Shown piece by piece: positions 19,083 to 28,346 of a stretch of DNA of 64,000 nucleotides. A program made the translations under genes and the position numbers. This stretch comes from Wolbachia endosymbiont (group A) of Longitarsus flavicornis (GTDB taxonomy: Bacteria > Pseudomonadota > Alphaproteobacteria > Rickettsiales > Anaplasmataceae): positions 1,364,001-1,428,000 of the forward strand of contig NZ_OZ008337.1 in the NCBI RefSeq assembly GCF_963931955.1, written 5' to 3'. Under the pieces are notes generated by a model. That model did not search any database. It was not told the origin of the DNA and was given only the letters and a program-made list of their open reading frames with translations. The stretch's first letter is position 1, and each line of letters starts with the position of its first letter.

Positions 19083-19998
19083 GAGGTTGTCCGGAAACTA
19101 GTAAATTCAGTCATATTCCCTCTTTAACATAACCCTACTCATAGCTAGGTATATGAAATTCTCAGTGGATGTTGTGAGTAAATCATACTCCTTCGATAGC
19201 CTTCTATTCCTATTAACCCAAGCAAAAGTCCTTTCTACAACCCATCTTCTTGGCTGTACTTTAAACCCTTGTTCTCTTGTTGGTAGTAGCTCAGGTGGCG
19301 TATCTTTGTGCACCCAAAATCTACATGGAGGCCTTTTAACAATTTCAATATCTATGTCATATTCTTCCTTTATGTGATTCTTTAAATTTCTTCCTTGGTA
19401 TCCCATGTCAGCCCACATTTTTTTAACTTTAGTATATTTTGTTCTCATATTGTTTAATGCTATTTTAATACCATCTCTATCATTTTCGTTAGCAGCGCCT
19501 ACGTAACAACCTAGTATAAAACCCTGAGTGTCTGTAATTATATGCCTTTTTCTACCCTTTACTTTTTTACTTCCATCATAGCCTTTGATCCCCCTTTTTC
19601 TGTAGTCTTTACAGATTGACTATCTACTATACAAGCACTCGGCTGCTCATTCCTTCCTATTTTTCTTCTACTATATTTTGTAATTTCATAATTCATTTTC
19701 TCAAAAATTCCCTGCTTCTTCCATTGCCTGAACTGCTCATACACAGTCTTCCATAGCGGAAAATCATTTGGTAAATACCGCCATTGACACCCTGTACGCA
19801 ATACATAGAAAATTGCTTCTAATATTTCTCTTTTGCTATACTTTGGCGGCCTTCCTCCTTTCTTGTATGATACTCTGAAGTGTTTTTCTATTCTTGCCCA
19901 TTCCCTTTCGCTTAGATCTGTTGGATACTTTTTTCTCATCTTTACCCCGTACTAAAATTTCAGATATTATAGCCTTTTACTAGTTTCCGGACAACCTC
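19083..19998 (-). mobile_element. IS5-family element (IS427-like), 916 bp, TA target duplication
   Basis: Inverted repeats (GAGGTTGTCCGGAAACTAG and its complement) are perfect over more than 20 bp and flanked by TA on both sides, as in the IS427 subgroup. A two-frame transposase lies on the minus strand. The element separates obgE from the second ankyrin gene. Confidence 0.92.
19107..19939 (-). CDS. IS5/IS427-type transposase in two frames (orfA/orfB)
   Basis: orfA (19939 to 19559) is the DUF4096 head with LSEREWARIEKHF and CQWRYLP and reaches the first catalytic Asp (CIVDSQSVKT). orfB continues one frame over with RHIITDTQGF, MWADMGYQG and the RRWVVERTFAW block carrying the final Glu. The switch lies near 19580 (AAAGGCTATGATGG): family members read GSKGYDGSKK there, so either programmed frameshifting or a one-base loss explains it. 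The DDE residues and both ends are intact, so the element could be active if frameshifting occurs. Confidence 0.8.
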
Positions 19999-20197
19999 TA
20001 AAACTTTTGTGATGCTACAGAATCCAGTATTTTCTATAAATTATTATGTGGCTTGTTAACATCATATAAAGTAATTGACAGTTACTAAAATGTCAGCTAG
20101 TATATTTACATAATGTATATAGAAATCAGTCATTGGTTATGTGCTGCCTGTTTTTCTAGTTATAGTATAATAAAATAAATAATTTGAGGTGTAAATT

Positions 20198-21040
20198 ATG
20201 GAATTTAACCAGTGGTCAGAAATATTAAGTGCAATAAATGCTGACAATAGTTTAAATGAGAGTAACGTAATTGAAAAAATAAAAGAAAAATTAAAGGAAG
20301 AAGACAAAGATGAGTATGAAAAGTGGGAAAAAGCTGATTTTGATGTAAGTCACCAGTTTAAAGATGGATCTACATTATTATATTGGGCTACTAAAATGGG
20401 AAATAAGGAGGTAGCAGAGCTTCTAATAGAAAAGGGAGCTAATCTGGATTTACAGGATAACGATGGAAAAACTCCTCTACGTTTTGCTATTGAAAAGCAG
20501 GATAAAAATGTAGCAGAAGCCCTAATTCGAGGAACATTAATACAAAATTCTAGTATACAAAAACCAGATTACTTGACAGATGAATTTTCTACTTATTGGG
20601 ATAAACATAAAAAAGTCGTTACTGGTCAATTAGCTGATCGTGAACGTAGTACAGCTTCTTCAAGTGCTAATCAATCTATATCCAATAGTAATCATACTTC
20701 AGTGCAAAGCAACATAATGCCAATTTTAAAAAAAGGTAACACTAAGAATAATAATGTACCACCGAGCGATTTAAGTAAAAACGTTAATACTCCACACAGT
20801 ACACAAGAAAGTAAGCTGCCTATCATAACTGCTTCCATTGGCTTGTTGTTAGGCTTAAGCATAGCATACCTTACAGGGGCTGCTGCTTTAACTCCAGCTA
20901 TTGCTGCTGTTGCAGTATTTATTGCAGCTGCAGTAGCGGGTGCGTTGTTAGGTTATGGTATTGGAAAGGTTAGCGGCCAGTTCTCTGATGCATCTATTTC
21001 TGAACATGATTCAAAACAAGCAGCAGCCGGTTTAATTTAA
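20198..21040 (+). CDS. Ankyrin-repeat protein with C-terminal membrane hairpin
   Basis: A protein of 280 residues. The N-terminal helical region (1-60) is shared with the ankyrin protein at 7588-8469. Only two ankyrin repeats follow (TLLYWATKMGNKEVAELLI and TPLRFAIEKQDKNVAEALI), then a Ser/Asn-rich linker (about 130-205) and a long Ala/Gly-rich hydrophobic pair of helices (208-262). Good ribosome site TTGAGGTG six bases upstream of the ATG; TATAAT at 20166. Likely anchored in a membrane, possibly a host or vacuolar one. No catalytic domain is visible, so function is unknown. Confidence 0.85.
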   Translation: MEFNQWSEILSAINADNSLNESNVIEKIKEKLKEEDKDEYEKWEKADFDVSHQFKDGSTLLYWATKMGNKEVAELLIEKGANLDLQDNDGKTPLRFAIEKQDKNVAEALIRGTLIQNSSIQKPDYLTDEFSTYWDKHKKVVTGQLADRERSTASSSANQSISNSNHTSVQSNIMPILKKGNTKNNNVPPSDLSKNVNTPHSTQESKLPIITASIGLLLGLSIAYLTGAAALTPAIAAVAVFIAAAVAGALLGYGIGKVSGQFSDASISEHDSKQAAAGLI

Positions 21041-21127
21041 ATTATCAAGCATATGCTATAAGCTCTGTTAGTTTTAGCATATGCAAATTTTCTATCCAGC
21101 CAGCTTTATTGCGTAATTGCCTGTGAA

Positions 21128-21247
21128 GGGTACAGATGGGATATAGCGAGTTCAAGAGTACGTGCGCTCAAGAACAGTTAAATGACTATTTTATAATGAA
21201 TTTTGTCAGTAGCCACCAGATTTTTTCGGTTGCTATGCAACAAAGCC
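21128..21247. mobile_element. Remnant of an IS903-type element end
   Basis: The right edge, read on the minus strand, begins GGCTTTGTTGCATAGC, close to the terminal repeat of IS903-like IS5 elements. About 120 nt of adjoining sequence show no intact transposase. Immediately followed by a palindromic repeat. Assignment rests on the terminal sequence only. Confidence 0.4.
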
Positions 21248-21345
21248 ATTCCAGTGTCAGCTACTTGCATGACATCGTCATAACATTGTACCATATTGCA
21301 ATGTTCGTACACTTGACACTGAAATCCAATATGATTTAATTAACC
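21248..21345. repeat. Palindromic repeat fragments upstream of fumC
   Basis: Fragments of the CCAGTGTCAGCTACTTG repeat and of a recurrent TGTTCGTAC motif fill most of the space before fumC. Confidence 0.55.
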
Positions 21346-21397
21346 AAGAAATGTAGTAAGTAGTAGAATAACAGAATTCTAATGCAAAGGAAAAAGT

Positions 21398-22783
21398 ATG
21401 GTAAGAATAGAATCAGATAGCTTAGGGGAAGTAAAAGTACCAAGTGAACATTACTGGGGAGCGCAGACTCAGCGTTCTTTAGAAAATTTTAAGATTGGCA
21501 CAGAAAAAATGCCAGAGCCTCTGATTAAAGCATTAGCAATAGTAAAACTTGCAGCAGCGCGTGTTAATATGAAACATGGTGTTATAGATGATAGGGTAGG
21601 GGACGCAATTTGCACAGCCGCGAGGGAAGTAATAGATGGCAAATTTAATAATGAATTTCCGCTTGTTGTTTGGCAAACCGGATCCGGAACGCAGACTAAT
21701 ATGAATATGAATGAAGTAATCAGCAATCGTGCAATAGAGATTTTAGGTGGTAATTTGGGTAGTAAATCTCCGATACATCCAAATGATCATGTGAATTATG
21801 GTCAGTCGTCAAATGACACCTTTCCAACAGCAATGCATATAGCAGCAGCAGAGCAAATAAACTGCTTGCTTATTCCAAATCTTGAAAAATTGCATAAGGT
21901 GCTGGATAATAAGGTTCAGGAATTTAAAGATATAATAAAAGTAGGACGTACTCACTTACAAGATGCAACGCCCCTAACACTGGGACAGGAGTTTTCTGGC
22001 TATGCAGCCCAGATTAAAAAGGGGATAGAGAGAGTAAAATCAACTTTAAGTGATATATGTGAGCTTGCACAAGGTGGCACTGCAGTTGGCACGGGACTCA
22101 ATACTAAAAAGGGTTTTGCTGAAGATTTTGCTAGAGAAGTTGCAAAAATCACTAACCTTCCATTTACTTCAGCAGGCAATAAATTTGAAGCGCTAGCAGC
22201 AAATGATGCTTTAGTTGAGCTCAGTGGAACACTCAATACAGTAGCAGTCAGTTTAATGAAAATTGCAAATGATATAAGGTTGCTTGGTTCTGGTCCAAGA
22301 TGCGGAATTGGGGAAATAATGTTACCAGAAAATGAGCCTGGTTCTTCAATTATGCCAGGTAAAGTGAATCCAACTCAGTGTGAAGCAGTAACTATGGTGT
22401 GCACTCAAGTTATGGGAAATCATGTTGCTGTGACCATTAGTGGTTCAAACGGTCATTTTGAATTGAATGTGTTTAAGCCAGTGATAATTTACAATGTTTT
22501 GCAGTCTATAAGACTTTTAGCTGACGCAAGTTTAAATTTTACAGAAAAATGTGTAGTTGGTATTAAGGCAAATGAAGAGAGGATAAAAGATTTACTGAAC
22601 CAGTCGTTGATGTTGGTCACTATATTAAATACGCATATAGGGTACGACAATGCAGCAAAAATAGCAAAGCTTGCTTATAAAGAAAATATCACTCTAAAAG
22701 AAGCAGCAGTAAAACTTCAACTGCTCACTGAGGAGGAGTTTGAAAGGATAGTGAAACCAGAGGAAATGGTAAATTATTTGTAA
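21398..22783 (+). CDS. fumC: Fumarate hydratase, class II
   Basis: Hydrates fumarate to malate in the TCA cycle. The 461-residue protein has the superfamily signature GSSIMPGKVNPTQCE with the catalytic loop Ser, SGSGTQTNMN-like substrate residues (QTGSGTQTNMN) and the GRTHLQDATP block. Ribosome site AAAGGA 6-7 nt before the ATG. Malic enzyme at 54566 uses its product. Confidence 0.97.
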   Translation: MVRIESDSLGEVKVPSEHYWGAQTQRSLENFKIGTEKMPEPLIKALAIVKLAAARVNMKHGVIDDRVGDAICTAAREVIDGKFNNEFPLVVWQTGSGTQTNMNMNEVISNRAIEILGGNLGSKSPIHPNDHVNYGQSSNDTFPTAMHIAAAEQINCLLIPNLEKLHKVLDNKVQEFKDIIKVGRTHLQDATPLTLGQEFSGYAAQIKKGIERVKSTLSDICELAQGGTAVGTGLNTKKGFAEDFAREVAKITNLPFTSAGNKFEALAANDALVELSGTLNTVAVSLMKIANDIRLLGSGPRCGIGEIMLPENEPGSSIMPGKVNPTQCEAVTMVCTQVMGNHVAVTISGSNGHFELNVFKPVIIYNVLQSIRLLADASLNFTEKCVVGIKANEERIKDLLNQSLMLVTILNTHIGYDNAAKIAKLAYKENITLKEAAVKLQLLTEEEFERIVKPEEMVNYL

Positions 22784-23128
22784 CTGCTCACAGATTTCCA
22801 CGCAATCTCATCAAAGACGTTTTTTTAGCATAAGACAGCTGCTTTCTATGCTTACCAACTCAGTTATACTTATTTACAATCAAAATTCCTGGATTCTAGT
22901 GTCTGGGCACTACCTTTGTGTTTTAGGCAAAACTGACTATAACATTTCTTCGCAAACAAATGTTCGTACAGTTATGCGTCACGCGCTGACCATTTGTTGT
23001 ACTTAACAAAAGCAAATGTTCGTATAGGTGTGGGCTTGACCATAAAATGATTCTTAAGAAAGCAAATGCAATTTTTTGCAGGTTTCACACGTGATAAAAA
23101 TTAACAGTTTTATTTTTAGCCAAATTAA
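22784..23128. repeat. Degenerate repeat block between fumC and tRNA-Arg
   Basis: Contains decayed copies of the CTGGATTCTAGTGTC palindrome and two AAATGTTCGTA motifs that also occur near 39715 and within the M23 peptidase gene. No gene seen. Confidence 0.5.
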
Positions 23129-23157
23129 TTGAATCAAGCTACAAAACCTGCTAAAGT
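23129..23157 (+). promoter_or_regulatory. Probable promoter of tRNA-Arg
   Basis: TTGAAT, 17-nt spacer, TAAAGT; the start would fall about 7 nt upstream of the mature tRNA. Confidence 0.45.
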
Positions 23158-23170
23158 TAACTTTGTGAAA

Positions 23171-23248
23171 GCACCCTTAGCTCAGTTGGATTAGAGCATT
23201 TGACTACGGATCAAAAGGTCGGGCGTTCAAGTCGCTCAGGGTGCACCA
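23171..23248 (+). tRNA. tRNA-Arg (anticodon ACG)
   Basis: Folds as a full cloverleaf: acceptor GCACCCT with AGGGTGC, D arm, anticodon stem TTTGA/TCAAA with loop CTACGGA (anticodon ACG), T arm with TTCAAGT loop, and an encoded CCA. A34 is the substrate of TadA, encoded at 11133. Confidence 0.96.
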
Positions 23249-23273
23249 CATTTTATAGGAAACAGAAGTCACA

Positions 23274-23302
23274 CTTGAAATTAATATATGTAATACCTAT
23301 CT
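23274..23302 (+). promoter_or_regulatory. Heat-shock (RpoH-like) promoter candidate for dnaJ
   Basis: CTTGAAA, then about 15 nt and CCTATCT, close to the sigma32 consensus (CTTGAAA ... CCCCATNT). The same CTTGAAA stands before groES. Confidence 0.5.
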
Positions 23303-23330
23303 TTAAAGGTTAAACACTAAACTATTATAT

Positions 23331-24449
23331 ATGAGCAAAAAAGACTACTATGATCTGCTGGAAGTAGGTAGAAATGCCAGTATTGATGAGATAAAAAAAG
23401 CATATAAAAAATTAGCGTTAAAATATCATCCTGATAGAAATCCTGGCAATAAAGAAGCAGAGGAAAAATTTAAAGAAGTAACAGCTGCATATGAAGTTCT
23501 GTCTGACTCTGAGAAAAGGGCAGGCTATGATCGTTATGGCCACGAAGGTGCTTCTGGTGGGTTTCAAGGCTTCAGCTCTGCAGGAGATTTTAGCGACATA
23601 TTCAATGACTTCTTTGGTGGAGGATTCGGTGGTGGTGCAAGTAGATCAAGAGCAAAAAGGAGCACAACAGGAGTATCTGGAGCAGACCTACGTTATGATC
23701 TTGAAATTACTTTGGAAGATGCATTTCAAGGAATACAAGCGCCTATACATTATGTGACAAATGTAAAATGTGATGCATGCCAAGGCACAGGTGGCGAAGG
23801 AGCAATTAAACCAGTTCAGTGCCACACATGCCAGGGAAGCGGTAGGATTAGAACTCAACAAGGCTTTTTTACCATCGAAAGAACATGTACTACATGCTAT
23901 GGGGAAGGAGAAATAATACAAAACAAATGTAAGAAATGTGGTGGAAGTGGACGTAGAAGAGATGAAGTAAATATATCCGTTTCAATTCCAAAAGGCATAG
24001 AAGAAGGAGCTAAGGTAAGGGTAAGTGGTAAAGGAGAAGCTGGAGCAAGAGGTGGAAAAAGTGGAGATTTATACGTATACGTGAAAATAGTTTCCCATAA
24101 AATCTTTACTCGAAATAAAGCAGATTTACACTGTAAAGTGCCTATAAGGATGACATTAGCAGTGCTTGGTGGTGAAATCGATGTACAATCAATTGATGGA
24201 GCTAAAATAAAAGTAAAAGTTCCAGAGAGCACTCAAACTGGTACCAAGTTACGTTGTAAGGAGAAGGGTATGCCATATATGAACTCATATGCTCGTGGTG
24301 ATTTGTATGTACAGGTAATAGTTGAGACTTTAAATCCAAAAAATTTAACTAAAAAGCAAATTGAGCTATTAAAAGCGCTTGAAGAAGAGGAAAATGCAAG
24401 TGTACAACAGCAATCTGAAGGGTTTTTTAGTAAAGTAAAAAAAAAATAA
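23331..24449 (+). CDS. dnaJ: Chaperone protein DnaJ
   Basis: Hsp40 co-chaperone that delivers substrates to DnaK and stimulates its ATPase. The 372-residue protein has the J domain with HPD (residues about 1-70), a Gly/Phe-rich linker (about 75-110), four zinc-finger repeats of CxxCxGxG type (CDACQGTG, CHTCQGSG, CTTCYGEG, CKKCGGSG) and the C-terminal substrate-binding beta domains. dnaK and grpE are not in the window. Confidence 0.97.
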   Translation: MSKKDYYDLLEVGRNASIDEIKKAYKKLALKYHPDRNPGNKEAEEKFKEVTAAYEVLSDSEKRAGYDRYGHEGASGGFQGFSSAGDFSDIFNDFFGGGFGGGASRSRAKRSTTGVSGADLRYDLEITLEDAFQGIQAPIHYVTNVKCDACQGTGGEGAIKPVQCHTCQGSGRIRTQQGFFTIERTCTTCYGEGEIIQNKCKKCGGSGRRRDEVNISVSIPKGIEEGAKVRVSGKGEAGARGGKSGDLYVYVKIVSHKIFTRNKADLHCKVPIRMTLAVLGGEIDVQSIDGAKIKVKVPESTQTGTKLRCKEKGMPYMNSYARGDLYVQVIVETLNPKNLTKKQIELLKALEEEENASVQQQSEGFFSKVKKK

Positions 24450-24649
24450 GAAATCTGCTAAATGACATGAAGGGGTAACTGTTTATGGGTTTTCATTTAA
24501 TCCTGCAATTCTTTGACCTTATTAATGGAAAACTTAACAATAATTAGCCAACAGAAACTTCTTAGTTCCTTAAAACTATGTAAAAGCAATAAATTTCTTT
24601 ATTTAAGGTCGAAGTTTTGCTATTCTCAGGTTTTAATAATTTAAATTTA

Positions 24650-26284
24650 ATGAATATAAACAAAAATGAGTTTTTATTTCTTCCGCTTGGGGGAGTAGGA
24701 AGAATCGGGATGAACGTTAGCCTATATCATTACCAAGGCAAGTGGATTATGATCGACCTTGGTATCGGTTTTGCAGATGAAACTATGCCAGGTGTTGAGC
24801 TACTCATTGCTGATGTGGATTTTATTGCTCAAAGAAAAAAAGATTTGCTTGGAATAATAATTACACATGCACATGAAGACCACTGCGGTGCAGTGCCCCA
24901 CTTGTGGGAAGAATTGCAGTGCCCCATATATACAACAAAGTTTACGGTTAATTTTCTCAAGGAGAAACTAAAGGAGTTTCGATTGGAAGGTGTGGTGCCT
25001 GTGAAAGAGGTAGACATAAATGGCAGCATAAATTTGGGTCCTTTTACCGTTGAGTTTATAAATGTAACTCATTCAATTCCTGAGGCAAATTCAATATTAA
25101 TTAGCACTGAAATGGGTAGTGCACTTCATACTGGAGACTGGAAATTTGATCCAAAACCTGTTGTTGGATTAACTTCCAATATGGAGCGTTTAAAAGAAAT
25201 TGGCGATAAAGGTAATCTGCTTGCAGCAATTTGCGATTCAACCAATATATTAAGCAAGCATCACCCTGAGTCAGAAGGTGAAATTTATAATAATATTTAT
25301 AACATAATAAAGCGGTCTAAAAAATTAGTTGCTGTATCGCTATTTGCTTCAAATGTGGCACGAATTGAAACGATAAGCCAAGCTGCAAAAGCACTAAATA
25401 GAAAAGTGGTTTTACTTGGTAGGTCTTTATGGAGAATAGTAAAAGTTGCGCAAGATAGTGGTTATTTAACCGATTCTGCTCAGTTTCTTGAAGCAAAAGA
25501 TGCGGCAGATTTGCCAAGGGAAAAACTGGTACTGCTTTGCACAGGTTGTCAAGGTGAGCCACTGGCAGCTACCGCAAGACTTGCTGCTAAGAGTCATCAA
25601 GCATTTAAAATGCAGCAAGGTGATACCATGATCTTTTCGTCAAAAATTATTCCTGGAAATGAAACTCGTGCGCACAACATGCTCAATGCCTTTATTGAGA
25701 TGGGAGTGGAAGTTGTTACTGAAAAAATAGAGCATGTTCACGCTTCTGGACATCCAACAAGAGCAGAGCTAAAGGAAATGTATTCTTTAATAAAACCGAA
25801 GATGTCTATTCCAGTTCACGGCGAATATATTCACACGCATGCACATGTAAAATTTGCTAAAGAGTGCGGTGTGGCAAAAGCAATAATGATTGCACCAGGT
25901 GATATCGTTAATTTGGAGAATGGAGAAAAAGTTAATTCAATCGATGTTGACTACTTTGGTATTGATGGTATGTTGCTACGTCATCCGGAGTGCAGTGTTA
26001 TAAAAATGCGTAAGAAAATGAGAGATGCTGGAGCTATTGTAGTGACAGCGGTTGTAAACAAGAAAAATAAATTGCTTGCTAAGCCAAAAGTATTTGCACC
26101 AGGTGTTTTCGAAGCGCAAGAAGATGCAGTCATTGTGCAAAGGATCATAGAGAAGGTTGAGTCAGCGTTTAGTTTACAGCCGACAAAAAAAATAAGAAAT
26201 AAGATTGAAAGTTCAATATTTAGTATCTTAAAGGAATATTTACTAAAAAGACCTATAATTGAAGTCCAGATAGAACAGGTATGA
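24650..26284 (+). CDS. rnj: Ribonuclease J family metallo-beta-lactamase RNase
   Basis: RNase J is a zinc-dependent 5'-3' exo- and endoribonuclease in mRNA decay and RNA maturation. The protein shows the beta-lactamase core (DLGIGFAD, HAHEDHCGA zinc motif, HTGDWKFD), the beta-CASP domain (SxSLFASNVARIE region, GxxxRSLWRI) and the late IPVHGEYIH. I start at MNINKNEF; an upstream TTG is also open. It ends 5 nt before tolB. RNase J in this lineage probably complements a reduced RNase set. Confidence 0.93.
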   Translation: MNINKNEFLFLPLGGVGRIGMNVSLYHYQGKWIMIDLGIGFADETMPGVELLIADVDFIAQRKKDLLGIIITHAHEDHCGAVPHLWEELQCPIYTTKFTVNFLKEKLKEFRLEGVVPVKEVDINGSINLGPFTVEFINVTHSIPEANSILISTEMGSALHTGDWKFDPKPVVGLTSNMERLKEIGDKGNLLAAICDSTNILSKHHPESEGEIYNNIYNIIKRSKKLVAVSLFASNVARIETISQAAKALNRKVVLLGRSLWRIVKVAQDSGYLTDSAQFLEAKDAADLPREKLVLLCTGCQGEPLAATARLAAKSHQAFKMQQGDTMIFSSKIIPGNETRAHNMLNAFIEMGVEVVTEKIEHVHASGHPTRAELKEMYSLIKPKMSIPVHGEYIHTHAHVKFAKECGVAKAIMIAPGDIVNLENGEKVNSIDVDYFGIDGMLLRHPECSVIKMRKKMRDAGAIVVTAVVNKKNKLLAKPKVFAPGVFEAQEDAVIVQRIIEKVESAFSLQPTKKIRNKIESSIFSILKEYLLKRPIIEVQIEQV

Positions 26285-26289
26285 AATGA

Positions 26290-27546
26290 ATGAAGTTATT
26301 CGTTCAGCTGGTGTTATTTATTTCGTTATTTATTCCTTATTTTACAAAAGCTGCTTTATATGTTGATATAAAAAAAAGCAGTGTTGGTAACATCAGTCTT
26401 GTTGTATCTAAATGTACATGTAAAACAGCGCTGGAAAGCGAATTAAGCGAAAATATTGCAAAGGTAATAGGAACAAACTTATCTAATTGTGGCTTATTTA
26501 ATGTAAAACGTGGTGCGGAAGTTGAATCTTGGAAAAGCGATACTGTAGTCACAGTAAGTTTAAGTGAAATATCTGGTAGTGCCTTAGAGCTATCATTTCG
26601 TTTGTTTGACACTTTTACAAAAAGAGAATTACTTACTCAGTCAGTTGTTTTTCCAGCAAAAGACTGGAGAAAAATTGGTCACCTCGTTTCGGATGTGATA
26701 CATGATAGATTGATTGGTGAGAAAGGGCACTTCAACACAAAAATCACGTATATCGCTGAAGAAAAAGATAGCAACTACAAATCTGTGCGTAAAATTGCTG
26801 TGATGAATCAAGATGGAAGTAATATAAAATACTTAACAAATGGCGATAGATTTGTGTCAACACCGAGATTCTCACCAAATGGAAAGGGTATTGTTTATAT
26901 CTCGTACGCAAATGGTAAAAGTTATATAATATTAAAAAATTTAAAAGATAACACTGAATCAATAATCAGCGCATTTGAAGGAGTTGTTTCTGCACCAAGA
27001 TTTTCTCCTGATGGTAAATCTCTTTTAATTTCCCACTCATTGGGTGGTGAAACGAATATATTATCTTTAGATTTAAGTAGTAAACGGACAAAAAAAATTA
27101 CTAAAGGTTCAGCTATAAGCACTTCTCCCTCTTTTTCTCCAGATCAAAAGTATATGGCTTTTAGTTCTGATATAAGTGGGAGTCAGCAACTGTACGTTAT
27201 CGATTTTACTAACAAAAGTAAAAAACCTAAAAGAATTAGTTTTGGAAGTGGAAGATATGCTACGCCTGTTTGGTCGCCAAAAGGAGATCTGATAGCTTTT
27301 ACAAAGATTCAGTCAGGAAAATTTTACATAGGAGTTATGAAGCCAGATGGCAAAGAAGAACGTCTGCTTTCAGAGGGGCATAAAATTGAATCCCCGGCAT
27401 GGCTACCAAGTGGTAGAGAAATCATTTTTACAAGAACAGAATCACCAAGCAACTCTAAACTATATTTAGTAGACTTAGTAAAGAAAAATCAAAAAATGGT
27501 TTCCACTCCTACAAATGCTTCTTTACCGGATTGGTCTTATTTTTGA
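26290..27546 (+). CDS. tolB: Tol-Pal system periplasmic protein TolB
   Basis: A periplasmic beta-propeller that links the inner-membrane TolQRA to Pal for outer-membrane constriction. The 418-residue protein has an N-terminal signal peptide, the alpha/beta domain (about 25-150) and TolB propeller blades with the repeating STPRFSPNGKGIVY, SAPRFSPDGKSL and TSPSFSPDQKYMAF pattern. It follows rnj by 5 nt and is followed by a repeat zone. Confidence 0.95.
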   Translation: MKLFVQLVLFISLFIPYFTKAALYVDIKKSSVGNISLVVSKCTCKTALESELSENIAKVIGTNLSNCGLFNVKRGAEVESWKSDTVVTVSLSEISGSALELSFRLFDTFTKRELLTQSVVFPAKDWRKIGHLVSDVIHDRLIGEKGHFNTKITYIAEEKDSNYKSVRKIAVMNQDGSNIKYLTNGDRFVSTPRFSPNGKGIVYISYANGKSYIILKNLKDNTESIISAFEGVVSAPRFSPDGKSLLISHSLGGETNILSLDLSSKRTKKITKGSAISTSPSFSPDQKYMAFSSDISGSQQLYVIDFTNKSKKPKRISFGSGRYATPVWSPKGDLIAFTKIQSGKFYIGVMKPDGKEERLLSEGHKIESPAWLPSGREIIFTRTESPSNSKLYLVDLVKKNQKMVSTPTNASLPDWSYF

Positions 27547-27571
27547 AAGTAGATTTATTGTATCTGTTCAG

Positions 27572-27731
27572 ACAATGGCGTCAACTTAAGGAAAAATATC
27601 GGTGATAATGTATAAAATTTCTCTCTAAAATTTTTACCATTAAATTACCTAAAAGCTGCAATAAATAGCACTTTTGTTGCTGTTTTATTTCAACAAAGAA
27701 GTCTAAAATGTCCTTAAGTTGACGCCATTGT
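27572..27731. mobile_element. MITE-like element, 160 bp, perfect 21-bp terminal repeats
   Basis: The left end (ACAATGGCGTCAACTTAAGG) and the right end are perfect inverted repeats of 21 bp. The element is flanked on both sides by the 8-bp direct repeat CTGTTCAG. The interior is AT-rich and non-coding. The target motif GTATCTGTTCAG is itself a recurrent sequence in this window. The mobilising transposase is not seen here. Confidence 0.8.
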
Positions 27732-27764
27732 CTGTTCAGATGCATGGCTAATGCTGAAACAAAA

Positions 27765-27910
27765 ATTCCAGTGCTCCCTTTCTTGTCATTCCAGTCTGGG
27801 ATCCAGATTGGGCACTAAGTTGGTAAACACGAAAGCCTCTACAACGTTTTTGATGGAACTGTGCAAAAGCCAGTGTCAAGCACTGGAATGACACCCATTT
27901 GTTCCTATAG
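27765..27910. repeat. Palindromic repeats downstream of tolB
   Basis: Two or three copies of the CCAGTCTGGGATCCAG / CCAGTGTCAAGCACTGG type flank a spacer (CTAAGTTGGTAAACACG...) that also recurs near 22850 and 62645. Confidence 0.7.
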
Positions 27911-27957
27911 TTGTCTTTTCTCGTCTACCTTATTTTGCCACTCTGCTGAACAGATAC
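27888..27957. repeat. Left arm of a 70-bp perfect inverted repeat around gatC-prs
   Basis: Identical in inverted orientation to 29332-29401. Begins ATGACACCCATTTG and ends GAACAGATAC. The enclosed 1.37 kb holds only gatC and prs. Diverged relatives occur near 36220-36300 and 41372-41470. Confidence 0.85.
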
Positions 27958-27992
27958 GATCTATTATAGGTTTGATATAAGCTTGTTTTACC

Positions 27993-28346
27993 TTAATCGT
28001 TTATAACCTTTGGCACTACAAAATACCCATGCTCAGGTTTTGTATTGGACAATATCTCTTCTTTAATATTTTGAGAATTTATAACATCATCGCGTACATG
28101 AATGTCCTTGTCTATACTGCCATAACGCATAGGAGAAACACCTTCAGTATTAACTTGCAATAAAGTATCATGTATCCAATCCAGCATTGTCAGTTCTTTG
28201 GAGTAGTGATCAATCTCGTCATTTGATAACTTAATCCTTACAAGCTGTGCAATTTTAAGCATTTCTTCTTTGGTAATTGTGATTTTTCTCTTATTTGCAA
28301 ATTCTATTAGTGAAGTAATAACGTCTTCTGTTGACTTAGCTGGCAT
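27993..28346 (-). CDS. gatC: Asp/Glu-tRNA(Asn/Gln) amidotransferase subunit C
   Basis: GatC clamps GatA to GatB in the enzyme that turns misacylated Glu-tRNA(Gln) or Asp-tRNA(Asn) into the correct form. The family core starts at KEEMLKIAQLVRIKLSNDE and runs to NTKPEHGYFVVPKV (the usual C-terminal FxVPKV). A 28-residue N-terminal extension precedes it. Its start is supported by a strong AGGAGG site five bases upstream, inside the prs 3' end; the two genes overlap by 11 bp, so translation is probably coupled. Confidence 0.92.
   Translation of the reverse strand: MPAKSTEDVITSLIEFANKRKITITKEEMLKIAQLVRIKLSNDEIDHYSKELTMLDWIHDTLLQVNTEGVSPMRYGSIDKDIHVRDDVINSQNIKEEILSNTKPEHGYFVVPKVIND

Noticed and set aside
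21136..21339. A 67-codon plus-strand frame before fumC
   Set aside because: It runs through an IS-end remnant and a palindromic repeat; no ribosome site or domain.
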